A DNA stretch of 64,000 nucleotides from Bradyrhizobium sp. U87765 SZCCT0048 (GCF_018131225.1 NZ_JAFCMM010000001.1:310001-374000), one strand, 5' to 3'; shown: positions 42,517 through 53,411, counted from the stretch's first letter. Notes: generated from the sequence alone by a model not told the origin. A program made the numbers and translations.

Positions 42517-43535
42517 GGCCTGCCCGCGATCCGGCGGACCAGCGCCGCAAGGCCGCCGCGCGTCAGCATCACGATCGCCAGCAGGATGATGCCGAGATAG
42601 AGCTGCCAGTTCTCGGTCTGCGCCGCGAGCATGGTCTCCAGCACCACCATCGCGGCGGCGCCGAGGATCGGGCCGACCAGTGTGCCGGCGCCGCCGAGGA
42701 TGACCATCATCATCAGCTCGCCAGACTTGGTCCAGTGCATCATGTCGGGGCTGGCGAAGCGCAGGTAGTTGGTCATCAGCGCGCCGGCGAGCGCCGCGCC
42801 GCCACCGGCGATGATGAAGGCGACGAGGCGATAGCGGTATGGTGCGACGCCGATCGCGATCATCCGACGCTCGTTCTGCCGCAGGCCGGACAGCACCACG
42901 CCGAAGCGCGAGCGCACGAGACAGGCGGTCAAAACGAACCATGCCGCCGCAAGGACAAGGCAGATATAGTAGTAGACGACGTCGTCGCGGGCATCGACCA
43001 GCGGCAGCACGTCGCGCCGGCGCATCATCAGCCCGTCGTCGCCGCCATAGGTCTTCAGCGACACGAACAGAAAGAACAGCATCTGGGCGAATGCCAGCGT
43101 GATCATGATGAAGGGCACACCGCTGGTGCGCAGCGACAGGCTGCCGATCAGCGCCGCGACCGCGGCGCCGACCACCACGGCCGCGAGCAGCGCGAGCGGC
43201 AGGCTGTCCGTTCCCGGCACGAGGTCGAGAAACGCGCTGCGCTCGGCAAAATGCTGGTAGAGAATGCCGACCACGTAACCGCCGACGCCGAAGAACGCCG
43301 CGTGGCCGAAAGTGACGAGGCCGCCATAGCCTAGCACCAGATTCAGACTCATGGCGGCGATGGCGTAGATCGCCACCTGTGTCATCAGGCCGGTTGCCGA
43401 CGGCACGTTCAGCGCGTTCGCCGCCATCGGCAGCGCAAGCAGCGCCGCAATCGCCACGACGACCACAGCGCTCCGCAGCGTCACAAACGATGGCACCGCT
43501 CGTGCGCTGCCGTTGTCCAGTGAGTCCGACGTCAT
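42513..43535 (-). CDS. livM: Liv-type ABC transporter permease (LivM), second system
   Basis: This 340-residue permease has the LivM core LNLVLGYGGLVTFGHAAFFG and the EAA-like cytoplasmic loop RSRFGVVLSGLRQNERRMIA. About nine hydrophobic segments are visible. Both ends overlap neighbours by four bases. It forms the inner-membrane channel with LivH. Confidence 0.95.
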   Translation of the reverse strand: MTSDSLDNGSARAVPSFVTLRSAVVVVAIAALLALPMAANALNVPSATGLMTQVAIYAIAAMSLNLVLGYGGLVTFGHAAFFGVGGYVVGILYQHFAERSAFLDLVPGTDSLPLALLAAVVVGAAVAALIGSLSLRTSGVPFIMITLAFAQMLFFLFVSLKTYGGDDGLMMRRRDVLPLVDARDDVVYYYICLVLAAAWFVLTACLVRSRFGVVLSGLRQNERRMIAIGVAPYRYRLVAFIIAGGGAALAGALMTNYLRFASPDMMHWTKSGELMMMVILGGAGTLVGPILGAAAMVVLETMLAAQTENWQLYLGIILLAIVMLTRGGLAALVRRIAGRP

Positions 43536-44443
43536 GGCTTCCCCGCCAGCAGCCCCTGCGGGCGGATCAACAACACCAGCGCCATCAGCAGATAGATGCT
43601 GATCGACGACAGGCCGCTTGCCAGCGCGTCGGCATTGGAGCCGCCCATCACCTGACGCAGTATCATCGGCAGGAACGCGCGTGCCAGGGTGTCGACAAGG
43701 CCGGCGGCGAGCGCGCCGAAGAACGCCCCGCGCACCGAGCCGAGGCCGCCAATGACCACGACGACGAAGGCGAGGATCAGGATCTGCTCGCCCATGCCGA
43801 CCTGAACCGAGGTGATGGGTCCGGCGATCACGCCGGCGAGCCCCGCCAGCAGCGCGCCGAGACCGAACACCGCCGTATACAGCAGCGCAACATTGACGCC
43901 GAGCGCCCGCACCATCTGGCGATGGGTGGCGCCGGCGCGAACCAGCATGCCGACGCGGGTATAGTGGATCAGCGCGAACAGGCCGCCCGCGACCGCAAGG
44001 CCGAGCGCGATGACCAGCAGACGGTACAGCGGATAGGTCAGCCCCGGCAGCAGCGTCACCGAGCCGGACAGCGCCGGCGGGATCGCCACGAACAGCGGCT
44101 GGCGGCCGAACAGCATGTTGGCGCCCTGGTTGATGATCAGGATCAGCGCGAACGTCGCCAGCACCTGGTCGAGATGGTCACGCGCATACAGCCGGCGCAC
44201 CACGACATACTCGATCAGCACGCCGCCGGCAGCCGCGGCGGCAAGACCGCCAGCAAGTGCGAGCCACAGTGATCCGGTATGGGCCGCGACCAGCGCCGCG
44301 GCATAGGCGCCGATCATGTAGAGCGAACCGTGGGCGAGATTGATCACCCCCATGATGCCGAAGATCAGGGTGAGTCCCGCCGACATCAGGAACAGCGTCA
44401 GGCCGAACTGGATGCCGTTGAGGATCTGCTCGACGACGATCAT
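43532..44443 (-). CDS. livH: Liv-type ABC transporter permease (LivH), second system
   Basis: This 303-residue permease starts with VEQILNGIQFGLTLFLMSAG, carries the INLAHGSLYMIGAYAAAL loop, and ends with VLLIRPQGLLAGKP, all typical of LivH. It overlaps the upstream symporter gene and the downstream livM by four bases each, so its translation depends on both. Confidence 0.95.
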   Translation of the reverse strand: MIVVEQILNGIQFGLTLFLMSAGLTLIFGIMGVINLAHGSLYMIGAYAAALVAAHTGSLWLALAGGLAAAAAGGVLIEYVVVRRLYARDHLDQVLATFALILIINQGANMLFGRQPLFVAIPPALSGSVTLLPGLTYPLYRLLVIALGLAVAGGLFALIHYTRVGMLVRAGATHRQMVRALGVNVALLYTAVFGLGALLAGLAGVIAGPITSVQVGMGEQILILAFVVVVIGGLGSVRGAFFGALAAGLVDTLARAFLPMILRQVMGGSNADALASGLSSISIYLLMALVLLIRPQGLLAGKP

Positions 44444-45783
44444 GGCGCACGCCCCGGCACGCCGATCGGTTCGGCTGTGGCCGCCTCATCGGCCGGCGTA
44501 CCCGGCCAATCCGCGGCGAGCGCAAGCGCATCCCGCCGGCAGGCGGCATCGAACTTCGCCCGGTCGAATGCGCCCTCCCAGCGTGCGATCACGAGCACTG
44601 CAACCGCATTGCCGATCATGTTGGTGAGGCCGCCGCACAGCGCCATGAAACGATCGACGCCGAACAGCAGGCCAAGTCCGCTGAGCGGCAGCGCGCGGGT
44701 GCTTTGCAGCGTCGCCGCGAGCTTGATGAACGAGCCGCCGGCGACGGTCGCCCCGCCCTTCGAGGTCAGCAGCAGCACTGCGAGCAGCGCAAGTTGCGCT
44801 GTCCACGGGAACGGCGTGTCGGTCGCCTGGGCAATAAAGCCGACGCCGATTGCCATGTACAGCGAGGTGCCGTCGAGGTTGAAGCTGTAGCCCGCCGGCA
44901 GCACGAATCCGACCACAGTCTCGTCGCACCCCGCGCGCGTCAGCTTCTGCATCAGCCGTGGAAACGCCACCTCGCTGGACGACGTGCTGAACACCAGCAT
45001 GATCTCCTCGCGGATCAGGCCGAGGATGCGGAAAATCGACAGGCGGGCGAGCGCCGCGACCGCGCCGAGCACCACCAGCACGAACAGAGCTGCGCAGGCG
45101 AAGAACAGCACGACGACCTCGGCGAGATGCGCCAGCGCCGCCCCGCCATAGCCGCCGACCGTGGCGGCCATGGCCCCGAACGCCCCGAGCGGGGCGAACC
45201 GCATGATCCAGTCGAGGACGATGAACAGCAGGCGCTGCCCCTCCTCGATCCCGCGCACCAGCACGGACTCCGGTTCACGCAGCGCGCCGAGCGCAAGCCC
45301 GGCAATGACGGAGATGAACAGGACCTGCAGCACGTCGCCACGGGCGAAGGCGTCAACCGGATTGGCCGGGATGATGTGCAGCAGGAACGTGGCGAACGAG
45401 AACGCCTCGCTCGACGCCACGGAGTTCGGCAGCGGCGCAGCGAAGACCGACGCGTGCAGGCCCTGCCCGGGCTGCACGATGTTGACGGCCGCGAACCCCA
45501 GCAGCATCGCGATCGTGCTGACGACCTCGAAATAGACGAGGGTCTTGAACGCGAGCCGACCGAGCCGGCGCATGTCCTTGATCGCGGCAAGGCTGTGCAC
45601 GACCGTGAAGAACACGATCGGGCCGATCAGCATGCGCAGCAACGCCACGAAGGCATCGCCGAACGGCTTCATGGCGACGGCGGTGGCCGGCACCGCAAGG
45701 CCCAGGGCGACACCGGCGACAATGCCGATCAGCACCTGAACCTGCAGTCTGTGGATCTGCAGCCTTGCGAGCCAGCTCATCAT
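44440..45783 (-). CDS. Dicarboxylate/amino acid:cation symporter (DctA/GltP family)
   Basis: This 447-residue secondary transporter of the DAACS family carries dicarboxylates, Glu or Asp with Na+ or H+. The HP1 serine-rich loop appears as MLVFSTSSSEVAFPRL and the TM7 NMDGT-like motif as AGYSFNLDGTSLYMA. About eight to ten membrane helices are predicted. It is embedded inside an ABC transporter operon, between the binding protein and livH, and overlaps livH by four bases. A second importer of a different class in one operon suggests two related substrates, or high- and low-affinity routes for one acidic substrate. Confidence 0.93.
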   Translation of the reverse strand: MMSWLARLQIHRLQVQVLIGIVAGVALGLAVPATAVAMKPFGDAFVALLRMLIGPIVFFTVVHSLAAIKDMRRLGRLAFKTLVYFEVVSTIAMLLGFAAVNIVQPGQGLHASVFAAPLPNSVASSEAFSFATFLLHIIPANPVDAFARGDVLQVLFISVIAGLALGALREPESVLVRGIEEGQRLLFIVLDWIMRFAPLGAFGAMAATVGGYGGAALAHLAEVVVLFFACAALFVLVVLGAVAALARLSIFRILGLIREEIMLVFSTSSSEVAFPRLMQKLTRAGCDETVVGFVLPAGYSFNLDGTSLYMAIGVGFIAQATDTPFPWTAQLALLAVLLLTSKGGATVAGGSFIKLAATLQSTRALPLSGLGLLFGVDRFMALCGGLTNMIGNAVAVLVIARWEGAFDRAKFDAACRRDALALAADWPGTPADEAATAEPIGVPGRAP

Positions 45784-45792
45784 CGTCCGTTC

Positions 45793-46965
45793 CTAGAACT
45801 TGCAGTCCTTGGCGTAGGCGTCGCCGTGGTCGGACAGGATCTTGCCCTTGGTGTTGAGCGCGAGCTTGCCGTCGGCGGTCTTCTCGGCCTTCAGCGCCCA
45901 CCAGTCCTGCACCGGATGCTGGTTCGGACCGAACTTGAAGGCGCCACGGGTCGACTGGAAGTCGGCCTTCAGCATCGCCTGCCGGAACGCGTTGACGTCG
46001 TCGACCTTGCCGCCGGTGCCCTTGAGCGCAGCGCCGATCGCCAGCGCGGTATCGTAGCCCTGGCTGGCGTAGTAGGTCGCGGGACGCTGGTAGGTCTTGT
46101 CCCACGCCGCCATGAAGGCCTTGTTGGCGGGGTTGTCGAAGTCTGAATTCCAGTGCGAGGTCACATTGACGTCGAGACCGGCCTCGCCGACCACGGCGAG
46201 CGTCACGGCGTCGAGCGAGGGCGCCGCGACCACCATCGGGATCTTGTCCTTCAGGCCCGCCTGCTGGTACTGACGCAGGAACGCGATGCCGAGGCCACCG
46301 GGCTCGAACTGGAACACAGCGTCGGGGCCCGCGGCACGAATCTGGGCGAACTCGGCGGCAAAGTCCGTCTGGTCGAGACGGGTGAAGCTCTCGCCCGCGA
46401 TCTTGCCCTTGTAGAAGCGCTTGAAGCCTTCGAGCGCATCCTTGCCGGCCTGATAGTTCGCGGCAACGAGATAGACGCTCTTGTAGCCGAGCTTGTTGGC
46501 GAGTTCGCCGGCGCTCTCGTGCAGGGAGTCGTTCTGCCAGGAAACTACGAAGTAGTTGGGATGGCAGCCCTTGCCGGCGAACGTCGACGGTCCGGCGTTG
46601 GGGCTGACATAGATGGCGCCGGCATCGAGCACGTCGGGCACGGTGGCGCCGGCGACATTGGAGAACACGATACCGGTGAAGATCTTGATCTTGTCATTCT
46701 TCAGAAAGCGGTCGGCGATCTGCTTGCCCTGCCCCGGCTTGGCGCTGTCATCCTCGACGACCACCTGCACCGGCACGCCGCCGAGCTTGCCGCCGCCCAT
46801 GTTGATGGCGAGCTCGAAGCCGTCACGGATGTCCTGGCCGAGATAGCCGCCGGGCCCCGACAGCGACGTGATCAGGCCGATCTTGACCGGCTCCTGCGCC
46901 GAGGCCGGCGCCATCCAGCCGAGCTGTGCGGCGAGCAGCGCCGACGCGATTTTGATGCCCCTCAT
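45793..46965 (-). CDS. ABC transporter substrate-binding protein, Liv type
   Basis: This 390-residue periplasmic binding protein has a Sec signal (MRGIKIASALLAAQLGWMAP, then ASAQEP) and the family start VKIGLITSLSGPGGYLGQDI. LGYKSVYLVAANYQAGKD and VASHWNSDFDN-like C-terminal segments match Liv-type receptors for aromatic compounds. GAGGGGG precedes the ATG. It stands directly after the 3-hydroxyanthranilate dioxygenase gene and before the symporter, so its ligand is probably related to the substrates of the three upstream enzymes. Confidence 0.92.
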   Translation of the reverse strand: MRGIKIASALLAAQLGWMAPASAQEPVKIGLITSLSGPGGYLGQDIRDGFELAINMGGGKLGGVPVQVVVEDDSAKPGQGKQIADRFLKNDKIKIFTGIVFSNVAGATVPDVLDAGAIYVSPNAGPSTFAGKGCHPNYFVVSWQNDSLHESAGELANKLGYKSVYLVAANYQAGKDALEGFKRFYKGKIAGESFTRLDQTDFAAEFAQIRAAGPDAVFQFEPGGLGIAFLRQYQQAGLKDKIPMVVAAPSLDAVTLAVVGEAGLDVNVTSHWNSDFDNPANKAFMAAWDKTYQRPATYYASQGYDTALAIGAALKGTGGKVDDVNAFRQAMLKADFQSTRGAFKFGPNQHPVQDWWALKAEKTADGKLALNTKGKILSDHGDAYAKDCKF

Positions 46966-46996
46966 GTTATCCCCCTCTTGTTGATTGTGGCGTTGT

Positions 46997-48617
<1,621 letters not shown>

Positions 48618-48669
48618 GGTCTGTCCAATCCCAGGAAACGTCTGGTGACGATCGCCGACGGCGGCCTGC

Positions 48670-50100
48670 TCACGCCAGGCGATGCGATACGTTCTTCACC
48701 ACGGTGTAGTGCGAAAGGCCCTCGGCGCCGCCCTCGCGGCCGAACCCGCTCTCCTTGACGCCACCGAATGGCGTCTGGGCGACCGAGGCCTCCAGCGTGT
48801 TGATCGAGAAGTTGCCGGCCTCGATCCCCTCAGCCAGGTGGTCGGCGTTGCGCGCCGAATGGGTGAAGGCGTAGGCCGCAAGACCGAACGGCAGCGCATT
48901 GGCCTTGGCGAGCGCGTCGTCAAGCGTCTTGACTGGATTGATCAGCGCCAGCGGACCAAACGGCTCCTCGGACATGGCACGAGCCTCGTCGGGTACGTCC
49001 GCCAGCACGGTCGGTGCGAAGAAATAGCCGCGGTTGCCGAGGCGCTCGCCGCCGGCGAGCAGCCGCGCACCTTTGGCCCGGGCGTCGGCGACCAGCGTCT
49101 CCATCGCCTCGATGCGGCGATGATTGGCGAGCGGCCCCATCTCGGTACCGGCCGTGAGGCCGTTGCCGACGGTGATCGTCCGCGCCTTCTCGGCGAAAGC
49201 CCGGGTGAAGCGTTCGTACAACGGCTCCTGCACGAAGAACCGCGTCGGCGACGTGCAGACCTGGCCGGCGTTGCGCATCTTGCGAACCGCCGACATGACG
49301 GCGGTCTCGACGGGATCGACGTCATCACAGACGATCACCGGCGCATGGCCGCCGAGTTCCATCAGCACGGGCTTGACGTGACGCCCTGCCATCTCGGTCA
49401 GCCGCTTGCCGACCGCCGTCGATCCGGTGAACGCCACGAGGCGTACGGGGTCCTTGGGAATGAGATATTCCGAGATTTCCGCCGGCACGCCGAACACCAG
49501 GTTGAGCACGCCCGGCGGTAACCCGGCGTCATGGAACGCACGCACGATATGCAGCGCCCCCGCCGGCGTCTCTTCGGCGGCCTTGATGATGATGGAGCAG
49601 CCGGCGGCCAGCGCACCGCCGATCTTGCGCGCCGGCTGGCTCATCGGGAAATTCCACGGCGAGAACGCCGCCACCACGCCGATCGGCCGATGCAGCACGA
49701 GATACTTGATGCCCGGCTCGCTTGGGATCACCCGACCATAGGTGCGCAGCCCTTCCGCAGCATCCCACTCGAAGAATTCGCAGCCGCGGATCACCTCGAG
49801 GCGCGCCTGGGCGATCGGCTTGCCGTGCTCCAGCGTGATCGCGAACGCGATCTCCTCGATACGCTCGCGCATCAGCGCGGCGGCCTTGAGCATGATCTCC
49901 GCGCGCCTTGCCGGCGCGGTGCGGCTCCAGACCTTCAGCCCTTCGGCCGCAGCCGCGAGCGCGTCGTCGAGATCGACCCGGCTGGCGACCGGCACCTGTC
50001 CGATCACAGCTTCGTCCGCGGGATTGATTACAGGCAGCCCCGACGCGGTCTTCCGCCAGGAGCCGCCGATGTAGAGCTGGAGATCGGGATACTGCGCCAT
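48670..50100 (-). CDS. NAD(P)-dependent aldehyde dehydrogenase (succinate-semialdehyde dehydrogenase-like)
   Basis: This 476-residue enzyme oxidises an aldehyde to a carboxylic acid. The general base Glu248 is in LMELGGHAPVIV and the nucleophile Cys282 in NAGQVCTSPTR; FSPWNFPMSQPARKIGGAL and FTGSTAVGKRL bind the cofactor. The sequence is of the GabD/SSADH class, but members of this class also oxidise muconate semialdehydes. The start at 50100 (MAQYPDLQLY) is used because it matches the family N-terminus and GAGG lies upstream. It is the first gene of the operon that runs to the aspartate-dehydrogenase-like gene and is divergent from the LysR regulator. Confidence 0.92.
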   Translation of the reverse strand: MAQYPDLQLYIGGSWRKTASGLPVINPADEAVIGQVPVASRVDLDDALAAAAEGLKVWSRTAPARRAEIMLKAAALMRERIEEIAFAITLEHGKPIAQARLEVIRGCEFFEWDAAEGLRTYGRVIPSEPGIKYLVLHRPIGVVAAFSPWNFPMSQPARKIGGALAAGCSIIIKAAEETPAGALHIVRAFHDAGLPPGVLNLVFGVPAEISEYLIPKDPVRLVAFTGSTAVGKRLTEMAGRHVKPVLMELGGHAPVIVCDDVDPVETAVMSAVRKMRNAGQVCTSPTRFFVQEPLYERFTRAFAEKARTITVGNGLTAGTEMGPLANHRRIEAMETLVADARAKGARLLAGGERLGNRGYFFAPTVLADVPDEARAMSEEPFGPLALINPVKTLDDALAKANALPFGLAAYAFTHSARNADHLAEGIEAGNFSINTLEASVAQTPFGGVKESGFGREGGAEGLSHYTVVKNVSHRLA

Positions 50101-50330
50101 CTGAAAAGCCTCGGGACCAACCGCGGTCAAATTGAAACAAGGATCCAGCGGACACCGGCGGCCGCGATCGAGCGTCCGCCACCTCGCCGCACCCCAGCAC
50201 CGCGCCAAAAGTTGCGTTGTGCACGGTCGCTTGAGGCCATCGTGTTCCGCGTCATGGTGCGATTAGGCGGCGGAGGCCTTTAAGTTGCAATGCTTATAAT
50301 TCTTATTTATTCATAATAGAAATAGTATGA
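50101..50330. promoter_or_regulatory. Divergent promoter region between aldehyde dehydrogenase and LysR genes
   Basis: The last 50 bases before the LysR start are strikingly A/T-rich for this genome. They contain TATAAT (50295-50300) and a loose symmetric TTAT/ATAA arrangement (50294-50317). LysR-type regulators commonly bind such intergenic DNA and control both directions. I cannot define the exact operator. Confidence 0.45.
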
Positions 50331-51284
50331 ATGACCATGAACATCACCATCCGCCAGATCCAGGCCTTTCTTCAGGTCGCTGCGCTCGGCAGCTTCACCC
50401 GCGCCGCCGAAAAGCTGCATACACTGCAGCCGGCGCTGTCGCAGCAGGTCCGCGATCTCGAAGCCGAACTCGGCATTCGCCTGTTCGACCGCACTACGCG
50501 GCGGGTCGAACTGACCGATGGCGGCGCCGAGTTTCGCAACATCGCCGCCAAGATCATCGAGGATCTCGAACTCGCCGCGCGCAACGCACAGGACCTCGCC
50601 GAGCGCAAGCGCGGCCGCGTGGTGGTCGCAGCGCCGCCGCTGCTCGCCGCAGCCATCGTGCCGCGCGCGATCGCCGAATTCGGCACGCAGTATCCCGGGC
50701 TATCGGTCCGCCTGATCGACGCCCGCACCGACCAGATCGTCGAGCTGGTGCGCTCCGGCCAGGTCGATTGTGGTATCGGCACCTTCCATGCCGGCGAGGA
50801 TGGCATCGTGTCGACGCGGCTGGCGCGCGACAGCCTGATGGTGTTCTGTGCCGCACAGCACCCGCTCGCCGGCCGTGCCAGCGTCGACTGGCGCGAACTC
50901 GACGGTCTCGCGCTGGTGACACTGACCCGCGACAGCGGCATTCGTCTCCTGGTCGAGGTCGGCTTCGAGGCGGCACAGATCAAGCTGGTGCCCGCTTACG
51001 AGGTGGCGCAGATCACGACAGCGCTCGCGATGGTGGAAGCCGGGCTCGGCGTCGCGGTGCTGCCGACCTACGCCTTTGCCGCGGCACGGGCGCTCGACAT
51101 TCGGGCAGCGGCGCTGGAGCCGGGCCTCGGCCGTGACATCTCGCTGATCGCGCGGACCGGACGCTCGCTGGCGCCGGCGGTTGCGGCCTTCGCCCGCGTC
51201 CTCGGCAAGTACGCCAGTGCCGCGCTGCCCGACACCGGAAAGACCACCGACGCGAAGCCGCAAAAGGCGGCCCGCAAACGCTGA
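50331..51284 (+). CDS. LysR-family transcriptional regulator
   Basis: This 317-residue regulator has the standard N-terminal winged helix (IRQIQAFLQVAALGSFTRAA, then EKLHTLQPALSQQVRDLEAE) and a periplasmic-binding-like ligand domain. The start may be at 50331 or at ATG 50337 (MNITIRQIQAF), the second fitting the family slightly better. Divergence from the aldehyde dehydrogenase operon makes it the likely activator of the aminoaromatic uptake and breakdown genes. The C-terminus ends in a short basic tail. Confidence 0.94.
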   Translation: MTMNITIRQIQAFLQVAALGSFTRAAEKLHTLQPALSQQVRDLEAELGIRLFDRTTRRVELTDGGAEFRNIAAKIIEDLELAARNAQDLAERKRGRVVVAAPPLLAAAIVPRAIAEFGTQYPGLSVRLIDARTDQIVELVRSGQVDCGIGTFHAGEDGIVSTRLARDSLMVFCAAQHPLAGRASVDWRELDGLALVTLTRDSGIRLLVEVGFEAAQIKLVPAYEVAQITTALAMVEAGLGVAVLPTYAFAAARALDIRAAALEPGLGRDISLIARTGRSLAPAVAAFARVLGKYASAALPDTGKTTDAKPQKAARKR

Positions 51285-51298
51285 ACCGTTTCCGTCGC

Positions 51299-52150
51299 CT
51301 ACTGCAGGTCGCGGGCGACGCGAAAGCCGTTCGCGTAATAGCGCACGTCGATGTCGTAACGGAACCGGGCGCTCGATGTCGCAAGGTTGGCCTTGTTGGC
51401 GAACGAGCCGCCACGCAGCACCCGCTGCCGGCACTGTCCGGTCGTCCAGGCCGAGCCATCCTTCGGCGCCTTGGCGTAGTTGTCGTTCCAGCAGTCCTCG
51501 ACCCATTCATAGGCATTGCCGGCGGTGTCGTAGAGGCCGAAGCCGTTCGGCCGGAACGAGGCGACCGGCATGGTCTTGCGCACCGGCGCGTCGCCGCAGC
51601 CGTCGCAGTTGGCATTGCCCTTGCCAGCGTCCTTGCCCCACCAGTATTTCGCCGTGGTGCCGGCGCGCGCGGCATATTCCCACTCCGCCTCGCTCGGCAG
51701 ACGATAGGTGCGGCCGGTCTTGCGCGTCAGCCAGGCGACGAACGCCTTGGCGTCCTCCCAACTGACATCGACGACCGGCTGGTTGCCACGCCCCCAGCCC
51801 TGATCGTCCGCCCGGTACTTGCAGTCGCCGTCGGCGACACAGGCATCCCATTCGGCGAACGATGTCTCGCGCCGTGCAATCGCAAAAGGAGACGCGATCG
51901 TGACCTTGTGCGGCGGGGCTTCGAACGGCGTATCGCGGCTGCCCATTTCGAAATCGCCCGATGGCACGACGACCAGCTCCGGACAGCTGGCGCAGTCGCG
52001 CACGAGCTCGCCCGGTTCCGGCACGGCCGCCGCGGCCACGCGCACGATCGCGCCGTCATTCCCTCCGGCGTCAGCCGCAGGCCGGCCGACCGGCATGGCC
52101 ATGACCGTCGAGATCCACAGGCCGGCAAAAACGACAAGAAATCTGACCAT
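51299..52150 (-). CDS. SUMF1 / formylglycine-generating-enzyme-like protein, exported
   Basis: This 283-residue protein starts with a signal peptide (MVRFLVVFAGLWISTVMAMP) and continues with an FGE-sulfatase (SUMF1) domain from about residue 55. Typical stretches are VVVPSGDFEMGSRD, YRLPSEAEWEYAARAGTTAK, GLYDTAGNAYEWVEDCW and RVLRGGSFANKANLATSSAR. True FGEs convert a Cys in sulfatases to formylglycine, but most bacterial SUMF1-domain proteins do other jobs, and no sulfatase gene is present. Several Cys are visible, consistent with periplasmic disulfides. It lies back to back with the LysR gene (14 bases) at the edge of a caspase-rich block, and such domains often accompany bacterial caspase and kinase genes. 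Confidence 0.88.
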   Translation of the reverse strand: MVRFLVVFAGLWISTVMAMPVGRPAADAGGNDGAIVRVAAAAVPEPGELVRDCASCPELVVVPSGDFEMGSRDTPFEAPPHKVTIASPFAIARRETSFAEWDACVADGDCKYRADDQGWGRGNQPVVDVSWEDAKAFVAWLTRKTGRTYRLPSEAEWEYAARAGTTAKYWWGKDAGKGNANCDGCGDAPVRKTMPVASFRPNGFGLYDTAGNAYEWVEDCWNDNYAKAPKDGSAWTTGQCRQRVLRGGSFANKANLATSSARFRYDIDVRYYANGFRVARDLQ

Positions 52151-52438
52151 CTCAGTCCCGTCGACGTGACGTCCCCACCATCTGCGCCCGCATTATCCAC
52201 GCCCGACGCATTGGTAGGTAGGAAAAAAGGCCAGACGGTTCAAAGCGCCAGCGCACAGCCCCGTGACCGAATCGCCGCATTTGACGAAAAATACACTGCA
52301 CTTGCGCGACACCGTCCCGCCACGACAGCGATATTTCCTTTGAACAATTCCGGTGTATCATTCGACCACCTGCGAGGGACCAGGTCCTTGACGTTTTCGA
52401 GCAGCCGGCAGCATTGCGCCGGCAGCCGCAATGTTTAT
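52151..52438. promoter_or_regulatory. Divergent intergenic region between SUMF1-like and DUF4399 genes
   Basis: These 288 bases separate the SUMF1-like gene from the DUF4399-caspase operon and should hold both promoters. Short frames here are not supported. The stretch 52205-52375 is more A/T-rich than the flanking genes. I cannot name specific promoter boxes. Confidence 0.35.
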
Positions 52439-52451
52439 GGAGGAACTCGTG
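52439..52451 (+). promoter_or_regulatory. Ribosome site that fixes the DUF4399 gene start at GTG
   Basis: GGAGG (52439-52443) lies five bases before GTG 52449. The upstream in-frame ATG at 52431 overlaps this site and has no ribosome site of its own. Confidence 0.65.
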
Positions 52452-53378
52452 CTCTCACGCGCAGTGGCCGCCACCGCGGCCTCCTGCCTGCTGTTCGCAG
52501 GCCTCTTCTGTACCTCTGCCGACGCCCAGAAGTCCGGCGGACCGACGCCATCGCCGGCCGGCTCCGCGGTCTATTTCATCGATCTCAAGGATGGCCAGAC
52601 GGTTCCCGGCAAGTTCACCGTCCATTTCGGCCTCAAGGGCATGGGAGTCGCGCCAGCCGGCTCCGACAAGGAGAATTCCGGCCATCATCACCTGCTGATC
52701 GACACCGATCTGCCGCCGATGGACCAGCCCATCCCGAACGACTTCAATCACCTGCACTTCGGCGCCGGCCAGACCGAAGCCGAGGTGACGCTGGCGCCGG
52801 GTGACCACACGCTGCAGCTGCTGCTCGGCGACAAGAACCACATTCCCAACTCGCCGCCGCTGATGTCCGAGCGTATCCGCGTGCATGTCGCCGACGGCGC
52901 CGCCGTGCCAGCGGCTCCGGCCGCCGCTGCGGCACATAGCGGCCATGACGCCCACGGCGGCCGCCACCCCTCACCGCCTGGAGCAAAGGTCTATTTCGTC
53001 TATCCGACCGACGGCGCCTATGTGACGCTGAACCCCGTGATCCGCTTCGGCCTGATCGGCATGGGCGTGGCGCCAGCCGGCTTCGAGAAGGTCAATACCG
53101 GACACCACCATCTCCTGATCGATACCGAGCTGCCGCCCTTTGATCAGCCGATCCCAAACGACTTCAACCACCTGCACTTCGGCGCCGGCCAGACCGAAGC
53201 CAAGATCACGCTGACACCCGGCAAGCACAAGCTGCAGCTGCTGCTCGCCGACGAGAACCACATTCCCCACGATCCGCCGATCTATTCGGCGCCAATCGAG
53301 GTCACGGCGACGGTTTCCGGCAAGAAGCCGCCGACCAAGAAGAAGCGCAGATATCGCTGGAGGTATCGCTACGAGTGA
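52449..53378 (+). CDS. Tandem DUF4399-domain exported protein
   Basis: This protein of about 309 residues has a signal peptide (AATAASCLLFAGLFCTSADA) and two copies of a domain of about 110 residues matching DUF4399. Each copy carries FGLxGMGVAPAG, GHHHLLIDT, PNDFNHLHFGAGQTEA and LQLLLxDxNHIP. The histidine-rich motifs suggest metal binding. A His/Ala-rich linker joins the copies and the C-terminus is strongly basic (PPTKKKRRYRWRYRYE). At DNA level the two copies share an identical 33-base stretch exactly 420 bases apart, so the duplication is fairly recent or under gene conversion. The molecular function of the domain is not known to me. It precedes the caspase gene by 33 bases and is probably in one operon with it. 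Confidence 0.82.
   Translation: MLSRAVAATAASCLLFAGLFCTSADAQKSGGPTPSPAGSAVYFIDLKDGQTVPGKFTVHFGLKGMGVAPAGSDKENSGHHHLLIDTDLPPMDQPIPNDFNHLHFGAGQTEAEVTLAPGDHTLQLLLGDKNHIPNSPPLMSERIRVHVADGAAVPAAPAAAAAHSGHDAHGGRHPSPPGAKVYFVYPTDGAYVTLNPVIRFGLIGMGVAPAGFEKVNTGHHHLLIDTELPPFDQPIPNDFNHLHFGAGQTEAKITLTPGKHKLQLLLADENHIPHDPPIYSAPIEVTATVSGKKPPTKKKRRYRWRYRYE
52749..53201 (+). repeat. In-gene direct repeat in the DUF4399 gene
   Basis: The 33-base sequence at 52749-52781 recurs exactly at 53169-53201, in the same codon frame and 140 codons later. It encodes the HLHFGAGQTEA motif of each domain copy. Confidence 0.9.
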
Positions 53379-53411
53379 TCGACCGGCCATCCGGCCCGTC
53401 CGGAGCATGAC

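Noticed and set aside
51299..52150. True formylglycine-generating enzyme acting on a sulfatase
   Set aside because: No sulfatase is encoded in the window and the caspase-rich context fits a non-catalytic SUMF1-domain protein equally well; I keep only the family call.
52152..52361. A 69-codon minus-strand frame upstream of the SUMF1-like gene
   Set aside because: No ribosome site, no coding bias and no recognisable feature; it lies in a promoter region.
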